A DNA stretch of 64,000 nt from Deinococcus aquaticus (GTDB lineage: Bacteria; Deinococcota; Deinococci; Deinococcales; Deinococcaceae), in assembly GCF_028622095.1 (NCBI RefSeq), contig NZ_CP115166.1, forward strand, positions 386,607 through 450,606, in the 5' to 3' direction. The notes under the pieces were generated by a model. The model worked only from the letters and a program-made list of their open reading frames with translations. It did not search any database and was not told where the DNA came from. A program made the position numbers and the translations under genes. Within the stretch, counting starts at the first letter, position 1; every line of letters starts with the position of its first letter. Positions 7,685-16,943 of this stretch are shown one piece after another.

Positions 7685-9153
7685 TGCGGCGCGCGCCACC
7701 CGCCACCAGCGACCTGCTGCGCCTGCTCGACCAGCCCGAGCAGGCACCCATCGCGCGGGCCACGCTGATCACGGTGGTGGTCGTGGTGATCGTGGACGCC
7801 CTGACCCCCACCTCGTTGCCGATGGCGGTAGGGCTCGCGCCACTGCCGTTCGCGTCTCTGATCGGGCGCTCCGAGCGGCTCACGTCGCGCCTGACGGCGC
7901 TGTCCGTGCTCGGCAGCGCCGCCGCCGGTACGCTGGACGTGCTGCGCAGCGGCCTGGACCCGCAGGTAATCCTGATGCGTCTGGGCGTCACGCTCCTTGT
8001 CCTGCTGGCGGGCATCTGGGCGACGTGGCAGGCGCGGCAGGGGACCGTCACGCGCGCCGAACCGATGACGTTACCTGTTCTGGAGGGCGACGTACTGCCA
8101 GCCGAGCGGGCCGCGCAGATGCTGGCGTACCTGTCCGGGGCGCGCGGTCATCAGGTGCACCGGGTCGAGAATGCCCGCGAGTGGGCTGAACGTCAGCCAC
8201 TGGCCGGTCAGATGGACCCTGGCCGGCGCCGCCTGTTCCAGCCGCCGGGCACGCGTCTGCATGAGCCGCCGGCAGCGGGACGGACCGTCTGGCAGACCGC
8301 AGCGGGGCACGTGCTCGTACGTTTCGCACAACCGGGGCAGCGGGACCTGCTGGTGGAACTGACGCGCCCGAATGCGCCCACATCGTTCATCGAGGACGCC
8401 GCGCGCGTGCTGCAACTACAGCTGGAACGCGCTGCGCTGGTCAGTCAGGTGCATACGCAGCGTGAGTTGCTGCGGGACCTCGTGTACGCCTTCTCGCACG
8501 ACCTGCGCACGCCCATCACCGCGAACATCCTGCATTCGGAAGCGGCGCTCGGGGGGCTGTACGGGCCGCTGTCACCGGAACTGGCGGAGTTCCTGCGGCA
8601 CTCGCAACAGGGGAACCGGGACCTGTTGACCGTATCGGATCAACTGATGCTGCTGGCCGAGTACGAGAGCGGCGACCTGACCGGCGAGGCGGACGGCACC
8701 GTGGACCTGGACGGCGTGATCCGCAGCGTGATCAGTGACGTGCAGGTGCGTGGGCGCGAGCGGGGCATTCACTTCGAGCTGGACCTGCAGGCCTGTCAGG
8801 TGATCGGGCACGCGTACGACCTGCGCCGGGCCGTGCAGAACCTGCTGGAGAACGCCATGAAGTTCAGCCCGCAGGGAGTGTTCGTGAAGGTCACTCTGCG
8901 CGCGCAGGGCGCGTCGGCCGTGGTGGAGGTGATGGATCAGGGGCCGGGCGTGCCGGAGGGGCAGGTGCCGCACCTGTTCAAGCGTTTCCGGACGTCCACG
9001 CGGGGAAGCGGCACGGGCTTCGGGTTGTACCTGACGCGGCGCATCGCGGAGCGGTACGGGGGAACGGTCACGTACGCGCGGAGCGGATCGGATCACCCGT
9101 GGACGGTCTTCCAGCTGTGCCTGCCGCTGTACCTGCCGCCCGCTCCGCACTGA
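7684..9153 (+). CDS. Membrane sensor histidine kinase, partner of the upstream regulator
   Basis: A 489-aa kinase. Three or four hydrophobic segments occupy residues 25-125 (for example 'ATLITVVVVVIVDAL' and 'MRLGVTLLVLLAGIWATW'). A cytoplasmic sensory region of about 120 residues follows, then a dimerisation helix with the phosphorylated H272 in 'YAFSHDLRTPI'. The ATPase domain has the N box 'NLLENAMKF', G1 'MDQGPGVP' and G2 'GTGFGLYLTRRI'. It overlaps the response-regulator stop codon by one base. Its last 86 bases overlap the end of the convergent gene on the other strand. The signal sensed is unknown. Confidence 0.93.
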   Translation: MRRAPPATSDLLRLLDQPEQAPIARATLITVVVVVIVDALTPTSLPMAVGLAPLPFASLIGRSERLTSRLTALSVLGSAAAGTLDVLRSGLDPQVILMRLGVTLLVLLAGIWATWQARQGTVTRAEPMTLPVLEGDVLPAERAAQMLAYLSGARGHQVHRVENAREWAERQPLAGQMDPGRRRLFQPPGTRLHEPPAAGRTVWQTAAGHVLVRFAQPGQRDLLVELTRPNAPTSFIEDAARVLQLQLERAALVSQVHTQRELLRDLVYAFSHDLRTPITANILHSEAALGGLYGPLSPELAEFLRHSQQGNRDLLTVSDQLMLLAEYESGDLTGEADGTVDLDGVIRSVISDVQVRGRERGIHFELDLQACQVIGHAYDLRRAVQNLLENAMKFSPQGVFVKVTLRAQGASAVVEVMDQGPGVPEGQVPHLFKRFRTSTRGSGTGFGLYLTRRIAERYGGTVTYARSGSDHPWTVFQLCLPLYLPPAPH

Positions 9154-9808
9154 GGTCCGGCGTGCGGACGGCGAACAGGTCCGTGGTCGCCAGTTGCCGG
9201 AGCATCAGGGCCTCACGGGCGCGTTCCACGTACCGCTGCCGGTACCATGCGAGGCACAGGATGGCCAGCAGGACCGAGAACACGCCCCCCTGCGTGCGCA
9301 CCATGGCGCCCAGGTACGGCCTGAACACGTCGAAATTCAGCGTCCAGGGCAACGCCACGCACACCAGGTACAGCGTCACGACCAGCCACGCGGCGCGCTG
9401 GACGGGCACAAGCAGCAGGATCACGCAGGCGTTCAGGACCAGCGTCCAGTACGACGCGCTGCCCACGAACGACGGCGAGTCCGGCAGGGTCGGCTGCAAC
9501 GCGAACGACAGGTTGTGCAGGAGGGCCAGCGCCACCTGCACCACCACTGCGATCCGCTCGGCGAGGCGGCTGTACCCGCCCAGCAGGTTCCACAGCAGCG
9601 CGCCCAGCATCACGGGCGCCATGACCGGGTACAGGTAGATGACGTACGGTTCCCGCACCGGTTGCGTGAGTTGCACGGCGTACGTGGCGGTAAACCCGAC
9701 CAGGGGCGACAGGATCAGCAACACGAGAATCCAGCGTTTCTCCTCGAAGGACCGCCGTTCATCTCCGGTGATGTGCAGCAGGTGCAGGTCGTGTGTGCGT
9801 GGATCCAC
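9068..9808 (-). CDS. Membrane protein resembling a diguanylate cyclase without its GGDEF domain
   Basis: A 246-aa protein with about six transmembrane segments between residues 25 and 185. It ends its membrane part with 'CLAWYRQRYVERAREALMLRQLATTD', the linker that in membrane diguanylate cyclases runs into 'LATTDPLTGL.NRR' and the GGDEF domain. Here the match stops at LATTD and about 45 unrelated residues follow that are antisense to the end of the kinase gene. The catalytic domain is therefore missing. Either a deletion joined the gene to the kinase 3' end or the sensor domain has been kept alone. TAGACT six bases before the GTG start suggests a leaderless transcript. Confidence 0.75.
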   Translation of the reverse strand: MDPRTHDLHLLHITGDERRSFEEKRWILVLLILSPLVGFTATYAVQLTQPVREPYVIYLYPVMAPVMLGALLWNLLGGYSRLAERIAVVVQVALALLHNLSFALQPTLPDSPSFVGSASYWTLVLNACVILLLVPVQRAAWLVVTLYLVCVALPWTLNFDVFRPYLGAMVRTQGGVFSVLLAILCLAWYRQRYVERAREALMLRQLATTDLFAVRTPDLSAERAAGTAAGTAGRPSTGDPIRSART

Positions 9809-9814
9809 ACCCGC

Positions 9815-9820
9815 AGTCTA
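9815..9820 (-). promoter_or_regulatory. Leaderless -10 element (TAGACT)
   Basis: On the minus strand TAGACT is followed by six bases and the GTG at 9808. This spacing would place the transcription start at the start codon, a common arrangement in Deinococcus. Confidence 0.45.
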
Positions 9821-10023
9821 GAACAGCTTGCAGGAGCGGAAAGAGAGAATGACGTCTGCCGGCAGAGTCGAGCCCGGCTCCGCAGTTCCACGCTTCCGCC
9901 ACCGTCCCTCCACAGGTGATCCGTCCGCAGGTGCGGCAGCGGGCGATCCGACCGGGTGACACAATGGGCACAGCATGAACAGGTGTCCCAGCTGGTGGCC
10001 GGAAGGGGCCACCCGAACAAAGC

Positions 10024-13000
10024 GTGTGCTCCAGCGGACCGAGGATCCGGCGTGACAGCGTGACAGGCGTGCGCGCCGACCTGCTGCCCGCAGCTTCTGC
10101 CGGGCCGGATGAACAGCAACTGGCTGCGTTCCGCGCCCTGTCGTGGCAGCGGGATGAGGCAGCCGCGCACCTCGCCGGGTGCCGGGAAGCCCTGGTCGCC
10201 TGGGCGGGCCCGGACGTGGCGTTCGCCGGCCTGTTGCTGCTGAATTCCGTTGAGTTGCCCGGCGCGGTCGCGGCGGCTGTCTGGAAGCAGCAGGATGCAG
10301 AGAACCGCGCCCTGTACATGCAGCAGGAACTGACGCGCCGGCAGGAGAAACGGGCGCAGCGGACGGCGGACCTCGCGGTCGTCACGGCGCAACGCACTGC
10401 TCACGAGCAGGAGTCGGGGTACGTGAAGGCGCTGGCAGCCTTGCAGCCGAGCGCCGATCAGCTCAATACCGTGCGTACGCGGCTCGCGCAGGCGCTGACC
10501 CGACTGGCGGGCCTGCAGGGGCGCGGCCTCGCCACCCTGTGGAGCGCCGTGTCCGGACAGGCCAGCGCCCTGCAGCGGGAGGTGGATCAGGCCCGCCAGG
10601 ATGAGGTGAGCGCCCTGCAGGCATACGAAACCCGCGCCCGTCAGCTGGGCGTGCAGCCGGTGCCGGACGCGGCGGGCGTGGCTGGTCAGGTCGCGCGGGA
10701 ACAGAGCCGCCTCAATGAGCAGGGGCGGGAACTGGCCCGGCAGCACCACGCCATCCTGAGTGAGCTGTCGGCACTGGACGACCAGGACGAGGGGACACGC
10801 GCCAGGATCCGGACGCTGCGCCAGCGGGCAGCCTCTGCCTGGGAGACCGCGCAGCAGGTTCACGCGCTGCCCGCCTGGGACCGCTGGGTGGACCTCTGGG
10901 GCCGCCGGGAGGACGCGCGTCCCCTCTGGGAACGGCACGCGGACGCGGAACGTCAGTTGGAGGACGCCATGGGCGCCCTGGAGGGTCACCTGGCGACGTT
11001 CCCGGCACACCTGCGTGACCCGGTGGACGTGAAGCGGCAGCTCGGCGCGCTCGGGGAGGCCGCCCGTACCCGGCGGCAGGCGGCGCGCGAGCAGGTCGAA
11101 CGGCACGCGTGGCGCGCCGCGCTCCTGTGGACGTTACAGGGGCGGGCCGGGGCGCTTGAAACGGCCCGGATTCACGAGGCCCGCCTTCACGAGGAGCAGG
11201 AGCGGCAGCGCGCCGTGGAAGCGGAGCGGATTCAGGAGGCGCAGCGGATTCAGGAAGCACAGGCGGCTCGCCGGCACGAGGGTCGCCTCACCTTCCTGGA
11301 CGCCCTGCAGGAGAGACGGGCGGCCCTGACGGCGGTGCAGCGGCACGCGGAGGCAGCGGACCGCGTAAGGCAGGCCGGGGCGCAGGTCCTCGCGCTGGGA
11401 TCAGCTCAGGAGGAACGTGGCGCGGCGGGCGGAGCAGCGGTGAGCGCTGCGTCGCCTGCGCCAGTGACCGCGCCAGTGGCAGCTCCTCACGTTCCGGCGC
11501 CTCAGCCGCGGGAAGCCTCGCCGGTCGCCGCTGCTCCGGTGCGCCTTGAAGGCACACAACTGGCGGACGCGAAGGCGCTGCTGGTCCGGCATGCGGGCGC
11601 GGCGGCGCAGGCGGCCATGTGCCTTGAGGCACTCGTGGAGTGGGCCGGGGCCGGAGTGGACGCCCCGCGGCTCGCGGAGCTGGTGACGCGTCCACTCCCG
11701 GCCGGGATGCAGGATCTCGTCGCGGCCTGGAACGCCCGGCCCGCCACGTCCTGGGGTGAGACCACACTGCCCGTCACAGGCTCAGAGGACGCGGCGGCCT
11801 GGCTGGCGTTCCGCGCCACTCTGGACGTGCCGGTCACGCTGGACACCTGGTGCCGCCTGTGGACGGCACGTGAGAAGGGAATGACGTTCTGGCGTCAGTG
11901 GCAGGGTGCGCGGGACACCATGACGGATCTCGAAGGGCAGATGACGCCGCTGTGGGCCGAGTGGCCCGCCGCGTCCCGGCAGGTCGGGGCGCTGCGTCAG
12001 GCGGTCGAGGCCGCCGGGCGTTCCGCGCTGCCTGCCGCGCCTTCACTGACGGCCGCGCAGGTGCGGCAGGTGCGGGCGCTGCTCGCCCGGTTCGACTCGG
12101 CGGGCGCCCGCGAGGTCAGGGGGCGTGCCGCGCTGGACCGCTGGGCCGGCCCTGGCCTGGACGGTGTGCGGCTCGGCCAGCTGGTCAGTGGTCCCCTGCC
12201 CGGTGAGATCACGCAGGCACTCGAGGCGTGGACGCGCAGCTCCCTGCCCGCGGATCTGAGCACGCAGACAGAAAGGGCCCAGGTGCAGGCGGCCGTGCAG
12301 GCTGAGAAGGACCGGTCGGCGGCGGTACTCGGCCCGCTGCGGGCGCTGCAGGAGCAGGCGCGGGCGGTCAGGCAGGCGGAGCATGAACTGGCGCGTGCCA
12401 GTGGGGCGGCGCTGCCGCGCGCGGAACGCCGCCTGTACGACGTCCGGCAGGCGTACGCCGCGCAGGCCGCCGCGCTGGGGTTCTCTCCGGCTCCGGCGCT
12501 CCGGCGGATCGAGACGCTGATCGAGGAGGAACTCGCGGCGTTCAACCGGCGACTGCAACCCCTGGACGCGCAGTGGAAGGCGCTCGTGAACCGGCCCGCA
12601 CCCGCTTCCGCGCCCCCGGCTCTGCCCGGCGGGTGGAAGCGGGCGTGGGCGGCGGTGAGCGGCCGCCACGGGCTGCCCCTGCACCCGGACACCTGGGCGC
12701 GGTCACTGTGGCCACGCCGCGCCGAGGGCGAGCAACTCTGGGCGGAGTTGCAGGACGCCCGGCGGGAGCAGCAGGCCGCACAGGAAGACCTCACGGCCCT
12801 GTGCGCCTCCTGGCCGGCCGGAGCGCGCACGGTGGCCGCCCTGCGTCAGGCGGCGTGGCTCACTGGGATGGGCGCCCTGCCAGGCCCCACGCTGCCGGAC
12901 CGCCCCGTGCCAGACAGACCGCCACGGAATCTTCCAGCACCGGCAGCCCCCGCGCGGCCCCCCGCACCCATCCCGGACGCGGCACGCGCCGCGCCCGCCA

Positions 13001-14007
13001 GCCCGGCCCGGTCTGCCTCCACGGGGCCGCCACTCCCCGGGCGATCGCCAGCGATGGCCCCTTCGGTGGACCAGGCGACTCCGCGATGGCCCGTTCCTCC
13101 GCGCCCGGTTCAGCCCACACCGGTCCGCCCGGCCCCAGTGGCCCGTCCGTCCGTACCGAGTGTGCCCGTACAGAACGTGGCTGCCCCGGTCCTGCGTCCG
13201 GCGCCGCTGCCTCCCGTCGCGCCGGACATGCAGACCGGCCCGGCCGTGATTCTGCCCGTCCCGCCCGCCGCACGTGGGATGACGCTGCCCCTGACCACTC
13301 CGGCGCTCAGCCTGCCCTGGCCCGTCTCTTCAGCACCCGTCCGGCCGTCTCCCGTGACGCCGCCACCCATGCCGACCACGCCGCCGCCGCGTCCCCTGGC
13401 CGGTCCCGGCCCGTCCCGGCCGGTGGTCCGGCCTGCCCCGCTCCTGCCCCCGGTGCGTGGCGTGCCGCTGCCGCCCCTCCCGGTCGCGCGGCCTTCGGCC
13501 CCGGAGCCCAGGGGGCCGCTGCCGGAGCCCGCGACCGGACGACTCACCCGGCGGCAGCGGGCCGAGCGGGAAGCGGTGCGCATCAGTGACCAGTACGACT
13601 GGGAGAAGGGCTTCCACCTCATCGCGGACGCCCTGGACCGGGACCGCTGGGGGCAGCTGCGGGAGAGCATCGAGCGGGAGATCGAGCGGGGCATGACGCC
13701 CGACGAGTTCGAACTGCTGCTGGAACTGCGCGCGTACTGGCATGATCAGACGCACTACCAGTCGCCGTACACCGCCCGGTACGACAGCCTGCCGTGGAGT
13801 CTGGGGATCGCCCTGATCCGCCGCTGCGCGGGCGTGCCGTGCCTGGACGACATGATCCTGCTGCTCGAGCGGCTCTACGAGTACGCGCAGGTGGCCTGCT
13901 CGCCACGGTCCCTGCCGGCGTTCTCGCAGCGGCTCGGGGCGATCCTCGATCAGGCGGACCCGGACGTGGACCTGGACTACTGGCTGAGCACCCGGGAGGG
14001 CCGGTGA
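10024..14007 (+). CDS. Very long Ala/Gln-rich repeat and coiled-coil protein, first gene of SNF2 operon
   Basis: A 1327-aa protein of no recognised family. Two modules alternate three times. Module A centres on 'LV.WAG' followed by '...LP..' (W at residues 60, 540 and 707). Module B has the pattern W..LW..R....LW...DA...L followed by a 'WPA..R.V.ALRQA'-like end (around residues 275-345, 595-670, 875-945). Between them are helical, charged segments that look like coiled coils (residues 95-190 and 360-450). Residues about 955-1170 are an extremely Pro-rich linker, and residues 1175-1327 form a compact conserved-looking domain ('QYDWEKGFHLIADALDRDRW'). No signal peptide is seen, so it should be cytoplasmic. 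The GTG start is uncertain; GTG codons at 10060 and 10069 are alternatives. Its TGA overlaps the ATG of the SNF2 gene, so the two proteins probably act together. Confidence 0.75.
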   Translation: MCSSGPRIRRDSVTGVRADLLPAASAGPDEQQLAAFRALSWQRDEAAAHLAGCREALVAWAGPDVAFAGLLLLNSVELPGAVAAAVWKQQDAENRALYMQQELTRRQEKRAQRTADLAVVTAQRTAHEQESGYVKALAALQPSADQLNTVRTRLAQALTRLAGLQGRGLATLWSAVSGQASALQREVDQARQDEVSALQAYETRARQLGVQPVPDAAGVAGQVAREQSRLNEQGRELARQHHAILSELSALDDQDEGTRARIRTLRQRAASAWETAQQVHALPAWDRWVDLWGRREDARPLWERHADAERQLEDAMGALEGHLATFPAHLRDPVDVKRQLGALGEAARTRRQAAREQVERHAWRAALLWTLQGRAGALETARIHEARLHEEQERQRAVEAERIQEAQRIQEAQAARRHEGRLTFLDALQERRAALTAVQRHAEAADRVRQAGAQVLALGSAQEERGAAGGAAVSAASPAPVTAPVAAPHVPAPQPREASPVAAAPVRLEGTQLADAKALLVRHAGAAAQAAMCLEALVEWAGAGVDAPRLAELVTRPLPAGMQDLVAAWNARPATSWGETTLPVTGSEDAAAWLAFRATLDVPVTLDTWCRLWTAREKGMTFWRQWQGARDTMTDLEGQMTPLWAEWPAASRQVGALRQAVEAAGRSALPAAPSLTAAQVRQVRALLARFDSAGAREVRGRAALDRWAGPGLDGVRLGQLVSGPLPGEITQALEAWTRSSLPADLSTQTERAQVQAAVQAEKDRSAAVLGPLRALQEQARAVRQAEHELARASGAALPRAERRLYDVRQAYAAQAAALGFSPAPALRRIETLIEEELAAFNRRLQPLDAQWKALVNRPAPASAPPALPGGWKRAWAAVSGRHGLPLHPDTWARSLWPRRAEGEQLWAELQDARREQQAAQEDLTALCASWPAGARTVAALRQAAWLTGMGALPGPTLPDRPVPDRPPRNLPAPAAPARPPAPIPDAARAAPASPARSASTGPPLPGRSPAMAPSVDQATPRWPVPPRPVQPTPVRPAPVARPSVPSVPVQNVAAPVLRPAPLPPVAPDMQTGPAVILPVPPAARGMTLPLTTPALSLPWPVSSAPVRPSPVTPPPMPTTPPPRPLAGPGPSRPVVRPAPLLPPVRGVPLPPLPVARPSAPEPRGPLPEPATGRLTRRQRAEREAVRISDQYDWEKGFHLIADALDRDRWGQLRESIEREIERGMTPDEFELLLELRAYWHDQTHYQSPYTARYDSLPWSLGIALIRRCAGVPCLDDMILLLERLYEYAQVACSPRSLPAFSQRLGAILDQADPDVDLDYWLSTREGR

Positions 14008-16772
14008 TGCTCCCGGCGATCGGGGCGTTCGTCACGGGCGTCCGGGACGGGCAGACCGGCACGGTCACCGGGCATGAGGGGGGCCGGCTGGTCGTGACGT
14101 GGCCGTCCGGGCACGTGACGCGCGTGGCCCGGGCGGACGTCCGCTGCGGCCTGAGCGCCGGGCAGGTCGTGCAGGATCAGCCGCGCAGCCTGCGCCCATC
14201 CCTCGGGGAGGGCCGCGTGCTGGACGTGCGGACCCTCGGCGGGCGGGAACAGGCCCTGGTGGAGTTCTGGGCGGCCGGGGAGCGGCAGTGGTTGCCGTGG
14301 GAGCAGCTCGTGCCCGTCTGGAGCGCCCAGTCCCTGTTCGAGCAGGGCGTGACGCCCCTGCCGGGCTTCGCGGAGCGCTTCCGGCTGCGGCACCTGGCGC
14401 TGGCGTTGCAGCACTGGCACCGCACGACGGGCGCGCTGGCGCAGGTGGACATCGACCCGCTGCCGCACCAGTTGCACCTCGTGCAGCGCATCCTGCAGAG
14501 CGGGAACCTCAACTGGCTCATCGCGGACGACGTCGGGTTGGGCAAGACGATCGAGGTGGGACTGCTGCTCGCCGCGCTGCGGGCGCGGGGCCTGCGCCGC
14601 TTCCTGCTGGTCGTCCCGGCGGGCCTGACCCGGCAGTGGCAGGCGGAACTCCGCATCCGTTTCGGGATGACCCAGGCGGTGATCTACGGGCAGGACTTCG
14701 AGATCAGCGACCCCGCCCAGTGGCCGCTGTTCGAGGTGGTGATCGCCTCCATGGACCGCCTGAAACACGAGCGGCAACTGGAACTCGTGCGGCAGTCGGG
14801 CCGCTGGGATGTGGTGGTGTTCGATGAAGCGCACCGCCTCTCCCGTAGCCTGTACGGCCTGACATACCAGACGTCCGAACGCTACAGGCTGGCCGCGACG
14901 CTGCGAACGCTGACCGAGAACGTCGTGCTGCTCAGCGGCACGCCGCACCAGGGGAATCTCGACCGCTTCGAGGCGCTGCTCGAACTGCTGCGGCCCGGCC
15001 CGGTCTGGCGGGAGCGGATCGCGCGGCTGCGCCTCGAACCGCAGCTGCTCGCGGGGCTGGTCATCCGCAACCGCAAGGCGGACGTGACCGACGCGCAGGG
15101 GAACTTCATCTTCAAGGGTAAAGTTACCCGCGCAGTCACCGCGCCGCAGAACGAGCCGGAGGAGGTGTTCGACCGGGCGCTGCGCCGCTACCTGAGGCAG
15201 GGCTACGACGCCAGCAGGGAAAACCGGAAAGCCATTGCGATCGGGTTCGTGATGACCATCTACCGCAAACTCGCCGCGTCGAGTGTGACGGCCATCCAGG
15301 GCGCCCTGGAACGCCGCCTGCTGCGCCTGCAACGCCAGGAGCAGGCGGCGGTTCAGCCAGTACCCACCCAGCCGGACGACCCGGACGACAGCAGCCCGTT
15401 CGTGGAAAGCGAGGAGCAGGTCAGCGGCACCCGCAGCGAGTTCTTCTCCGGCGAGACCGAGATGCTGCGCGGTCTGATCAGCCTCGCGCGGGAACTGCGG
15501 GCGCACGACACGAAACTGCAGGCGTTCACGCAGACCCTCATCGGCGGCATCCTGGCAGGCAACCCGGACGAGCGGGTGCTGATCTTCACCGAGTACCGCT
15601 CCACGCAGGACTACCTCGTTCAGACCCTCGAGCGGCTCGCGCCGGGCCGCGTGGACGTCATCCACGGCGGGCAGAACCTGGAGGAGCGCGCCGCGGCCAT
15701 CGCTCACTTCGAGGACGCCGGGCAGTTTCTGGTGTCCACCGAGGCCGGCGGGGAGGGCTTCAACCTGCAGCGCCGCTGTCACGTCCTCGTGAACTACGAC
15801 CTGCCGTGGAATCCCATGCGGCTCGTGCAGCGCGTCGGGCGCCTCTACCGATACGGGCAGGAGCGACCAGTCGTGGTGTTCAACCTCAGCGTCGCGGGCA
15901 GCCTCGACGACGAGATCCTGCGGCAGATGTACACGCGGCTCGATGCGGTCGCCGCCGACCTCGCCTCCGTCGCCGACGAGTACCGCGAGGGCCTGCAGGA
16001 AGACATCGTCGGTGAAGTCGCGAGTTTCCTCAACGTGAGCGCCATCCTGGCCGAGGCCGCCACGCACACGCCCAGCCGCACGCAGGCCCGCATCGAGGAA
16101 GCCCTTGAACGCGCCCGGCAGGCCGCGCGGCAGCAGGACGACCTGCTGCGCCACTCCAGCGGCTTCGACCCGGACGCCCTGCGCGGCGAACTCCCAGTGG
16201 GCGAGGCGCACCTGACCGCGTTCGTGGACGGGATGTTCGAGCAGCTCGGCGTGACCGTCACCCACCGCCTCCACGCAGGTCAGGTCTGGGAGATCAAGCT
16301 CCCGGAGGACCTGCAGCGCCAGTTGAACCTCAAGCAGAACCAGCGCGTCGCGTTCAACCGCCTCTCAGCCAGCAAGCACAAAGCCACGCTGCTCGACAGC
16401 CGCTCTCCCCTGCTCAGCGCCCTCCTCGAAACGGCCGGAACGTACGCTTTCAGTGGTCACGTCGCCCAGACGCCCCTCGGGGAAGGCGGCACGGCCTGCG
16501 CGACGCTGCGCTGGCAGGACGACCGCGGCCGACCCCTTAGTGAACGGTTCGTGGTTCTCCAGCGGCAGCAGGACGGTGTCACAGTCAATCCGCCGGCGTT
16601 CAGCCGGCACCTCCTGCAACCCGCCGCAGACACGCCGGGCATGCCGATGCTCACGCCCGAGGCGTGGCCGGACTTCGAACGCGCCCTGCACGACCTTCTC
16701 GCCGCCAGTGCCAGCGACGACCTGCACCCAGCCGGGTACCTCGTGACCGGCGTGGCATGGAACGCCGACTGA
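14007..16772 (+). CDS. SNF2-family (RapA/HepA-like) DNA translocase
   Basis: A 921-aa ATPase. Residues 1-110 are two small beta-barrel-like segments ('GQTGTVTGHEGGRLVVTWPSGH' and 'GREQALVEFWAAGERQWLPWEQL') reminiscent of the Tudor-like N-terminus of RapA. The motor has Walker A 'DDVGLGKT' (K180), DEAH at 273-276, 'LLSGTPHQGN', and motif VI 'QRVGRLYRYGQ' from Q608. Beyond about residue 700 lies a C-terminal domain without recognised motifs. The ATG shares a base with the upstream stop (TGATG). Family members move along duplex DNA to remodel protein-DNA complexes. RapA recycles RNA polymerase, and others serve in phage defence such as DISARM, but no methylase or other DISARM partner is seen here. 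Role in this operon unknown. Confidence 0.9.
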   Translation: MLPAIGAFVTGVRDGQTGTVTGHEGGRLVVTWPSGHVTRVARADVRCGLSAGQVVQDQPRSLRPSLGEGRVLDVRTLGGREQALVEFWAAGERQWLPWEQLVPVWSAQSLFEQGVTPLPGFAERFRLRHLALALQHWHRTTGALAQVDIDPLPHQLHLVQRILQSGNLNWLIADDVGLGKTIEVGLLLAALRARGLRRFLLVVPAGLTRQWQAELRIRFGMTQAVIYGQDFEISDPAQWPLFEVVIASMDRLKHERQLELVRQSGRWDVVVFDEAHRLSRSLYGLTYQTSERYRLAATLRTLTENVVLLSGTPHQGNLDRFEALLELLRPGPVWRERIARLRLEPQLLAGLVIRNRKADVTDAQGNFIFKGKVTRAVTAPQNEPEEVFDRALRRYLRQGYDASRENRKAIAIGFVMTIYRKLAASSVTAIQGALERRLLRLQRQEQAAVQPVPTQPDDPDDSSPFVESEEQVSGTRSEFFSGETEMLRGLISLARELRAHDTKLQAFTQTLIGGILAGNPDERVLIFTEYRSTQDYLVQTLERLAPGRVDVIHGGQNLEERAAAIAHFEDAGQFLVSTEAGGEGFNLQRRCHVLVNYDLPWNPMRLVQRVGRLYRYGQERPVVVFNLSVAGSLDDEILRQMYTRLDAVAADLASVADEYREGLQEDIVGEVASFLNVSAILAEAATHTPSRTQARIEEALERARQAARQQDDLLRHSSGFDPDALRGELPVGEAHLTAFVDGMFEQLGVTVTHRLHAGQVWEIKLPEDLQRQLNLKQNQRVAFNRLSASKHKATLLDSRSPLLSALLETAGTYAFSGHVAQTPLGEGGTACATLRWQDDRGRPLSERFVVLQRQQDGVTVNPPAFSRHLLQPAADTPGMPMLTPEAWPDFERALHDLLAASASDDLHPAGYLVTGVAWNAD

Positions 16773-16812
16773 GACGAACTCCGTCTGTTTCCCTCACTCA
16801 ACAGAACGCACA

Positions 16813-16943
16813 ATGGATGCACCAGAAGTCCCAATTCCCGATGCCTCCATGCGTGGAACTGACCTAATCGGAGTCCGTCTCATTGAACAGGGGCAGCAGC
16901 TGAACACGCAGTTCATCGACGCGCTCGCGCAGCTGCGTGCGAG
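16813..16943 (+). pseudogene. Third gene of the SNF2 operon, cut off by IS copy 1
   Basis: An ATG 40 bases after the SNF2 stop opens 'MDAPEVPIPDASMRG' and continues 'LIEQGQQLNTQFIDALAQLRA', a well-behaved helical N-terminus in the same orientation. After codon 43 the frame runs into the IS at 16944 and then stops within it, so only the first 131 bases remain. No continuation was found on the far side of the IS, nor beside IS copy 2. The family cannot be told from this fragment. Confidence 0.6.

Noticed and set aside
14007..16772. SNF2 gene considered as drmD of a DISARM system or as part of BREX
   Set aside because: No DNA methylase, phospholipase-D, DUF1998 or BREX phosphatase genes are nearby, and the upstream partner does not match any of their known components.
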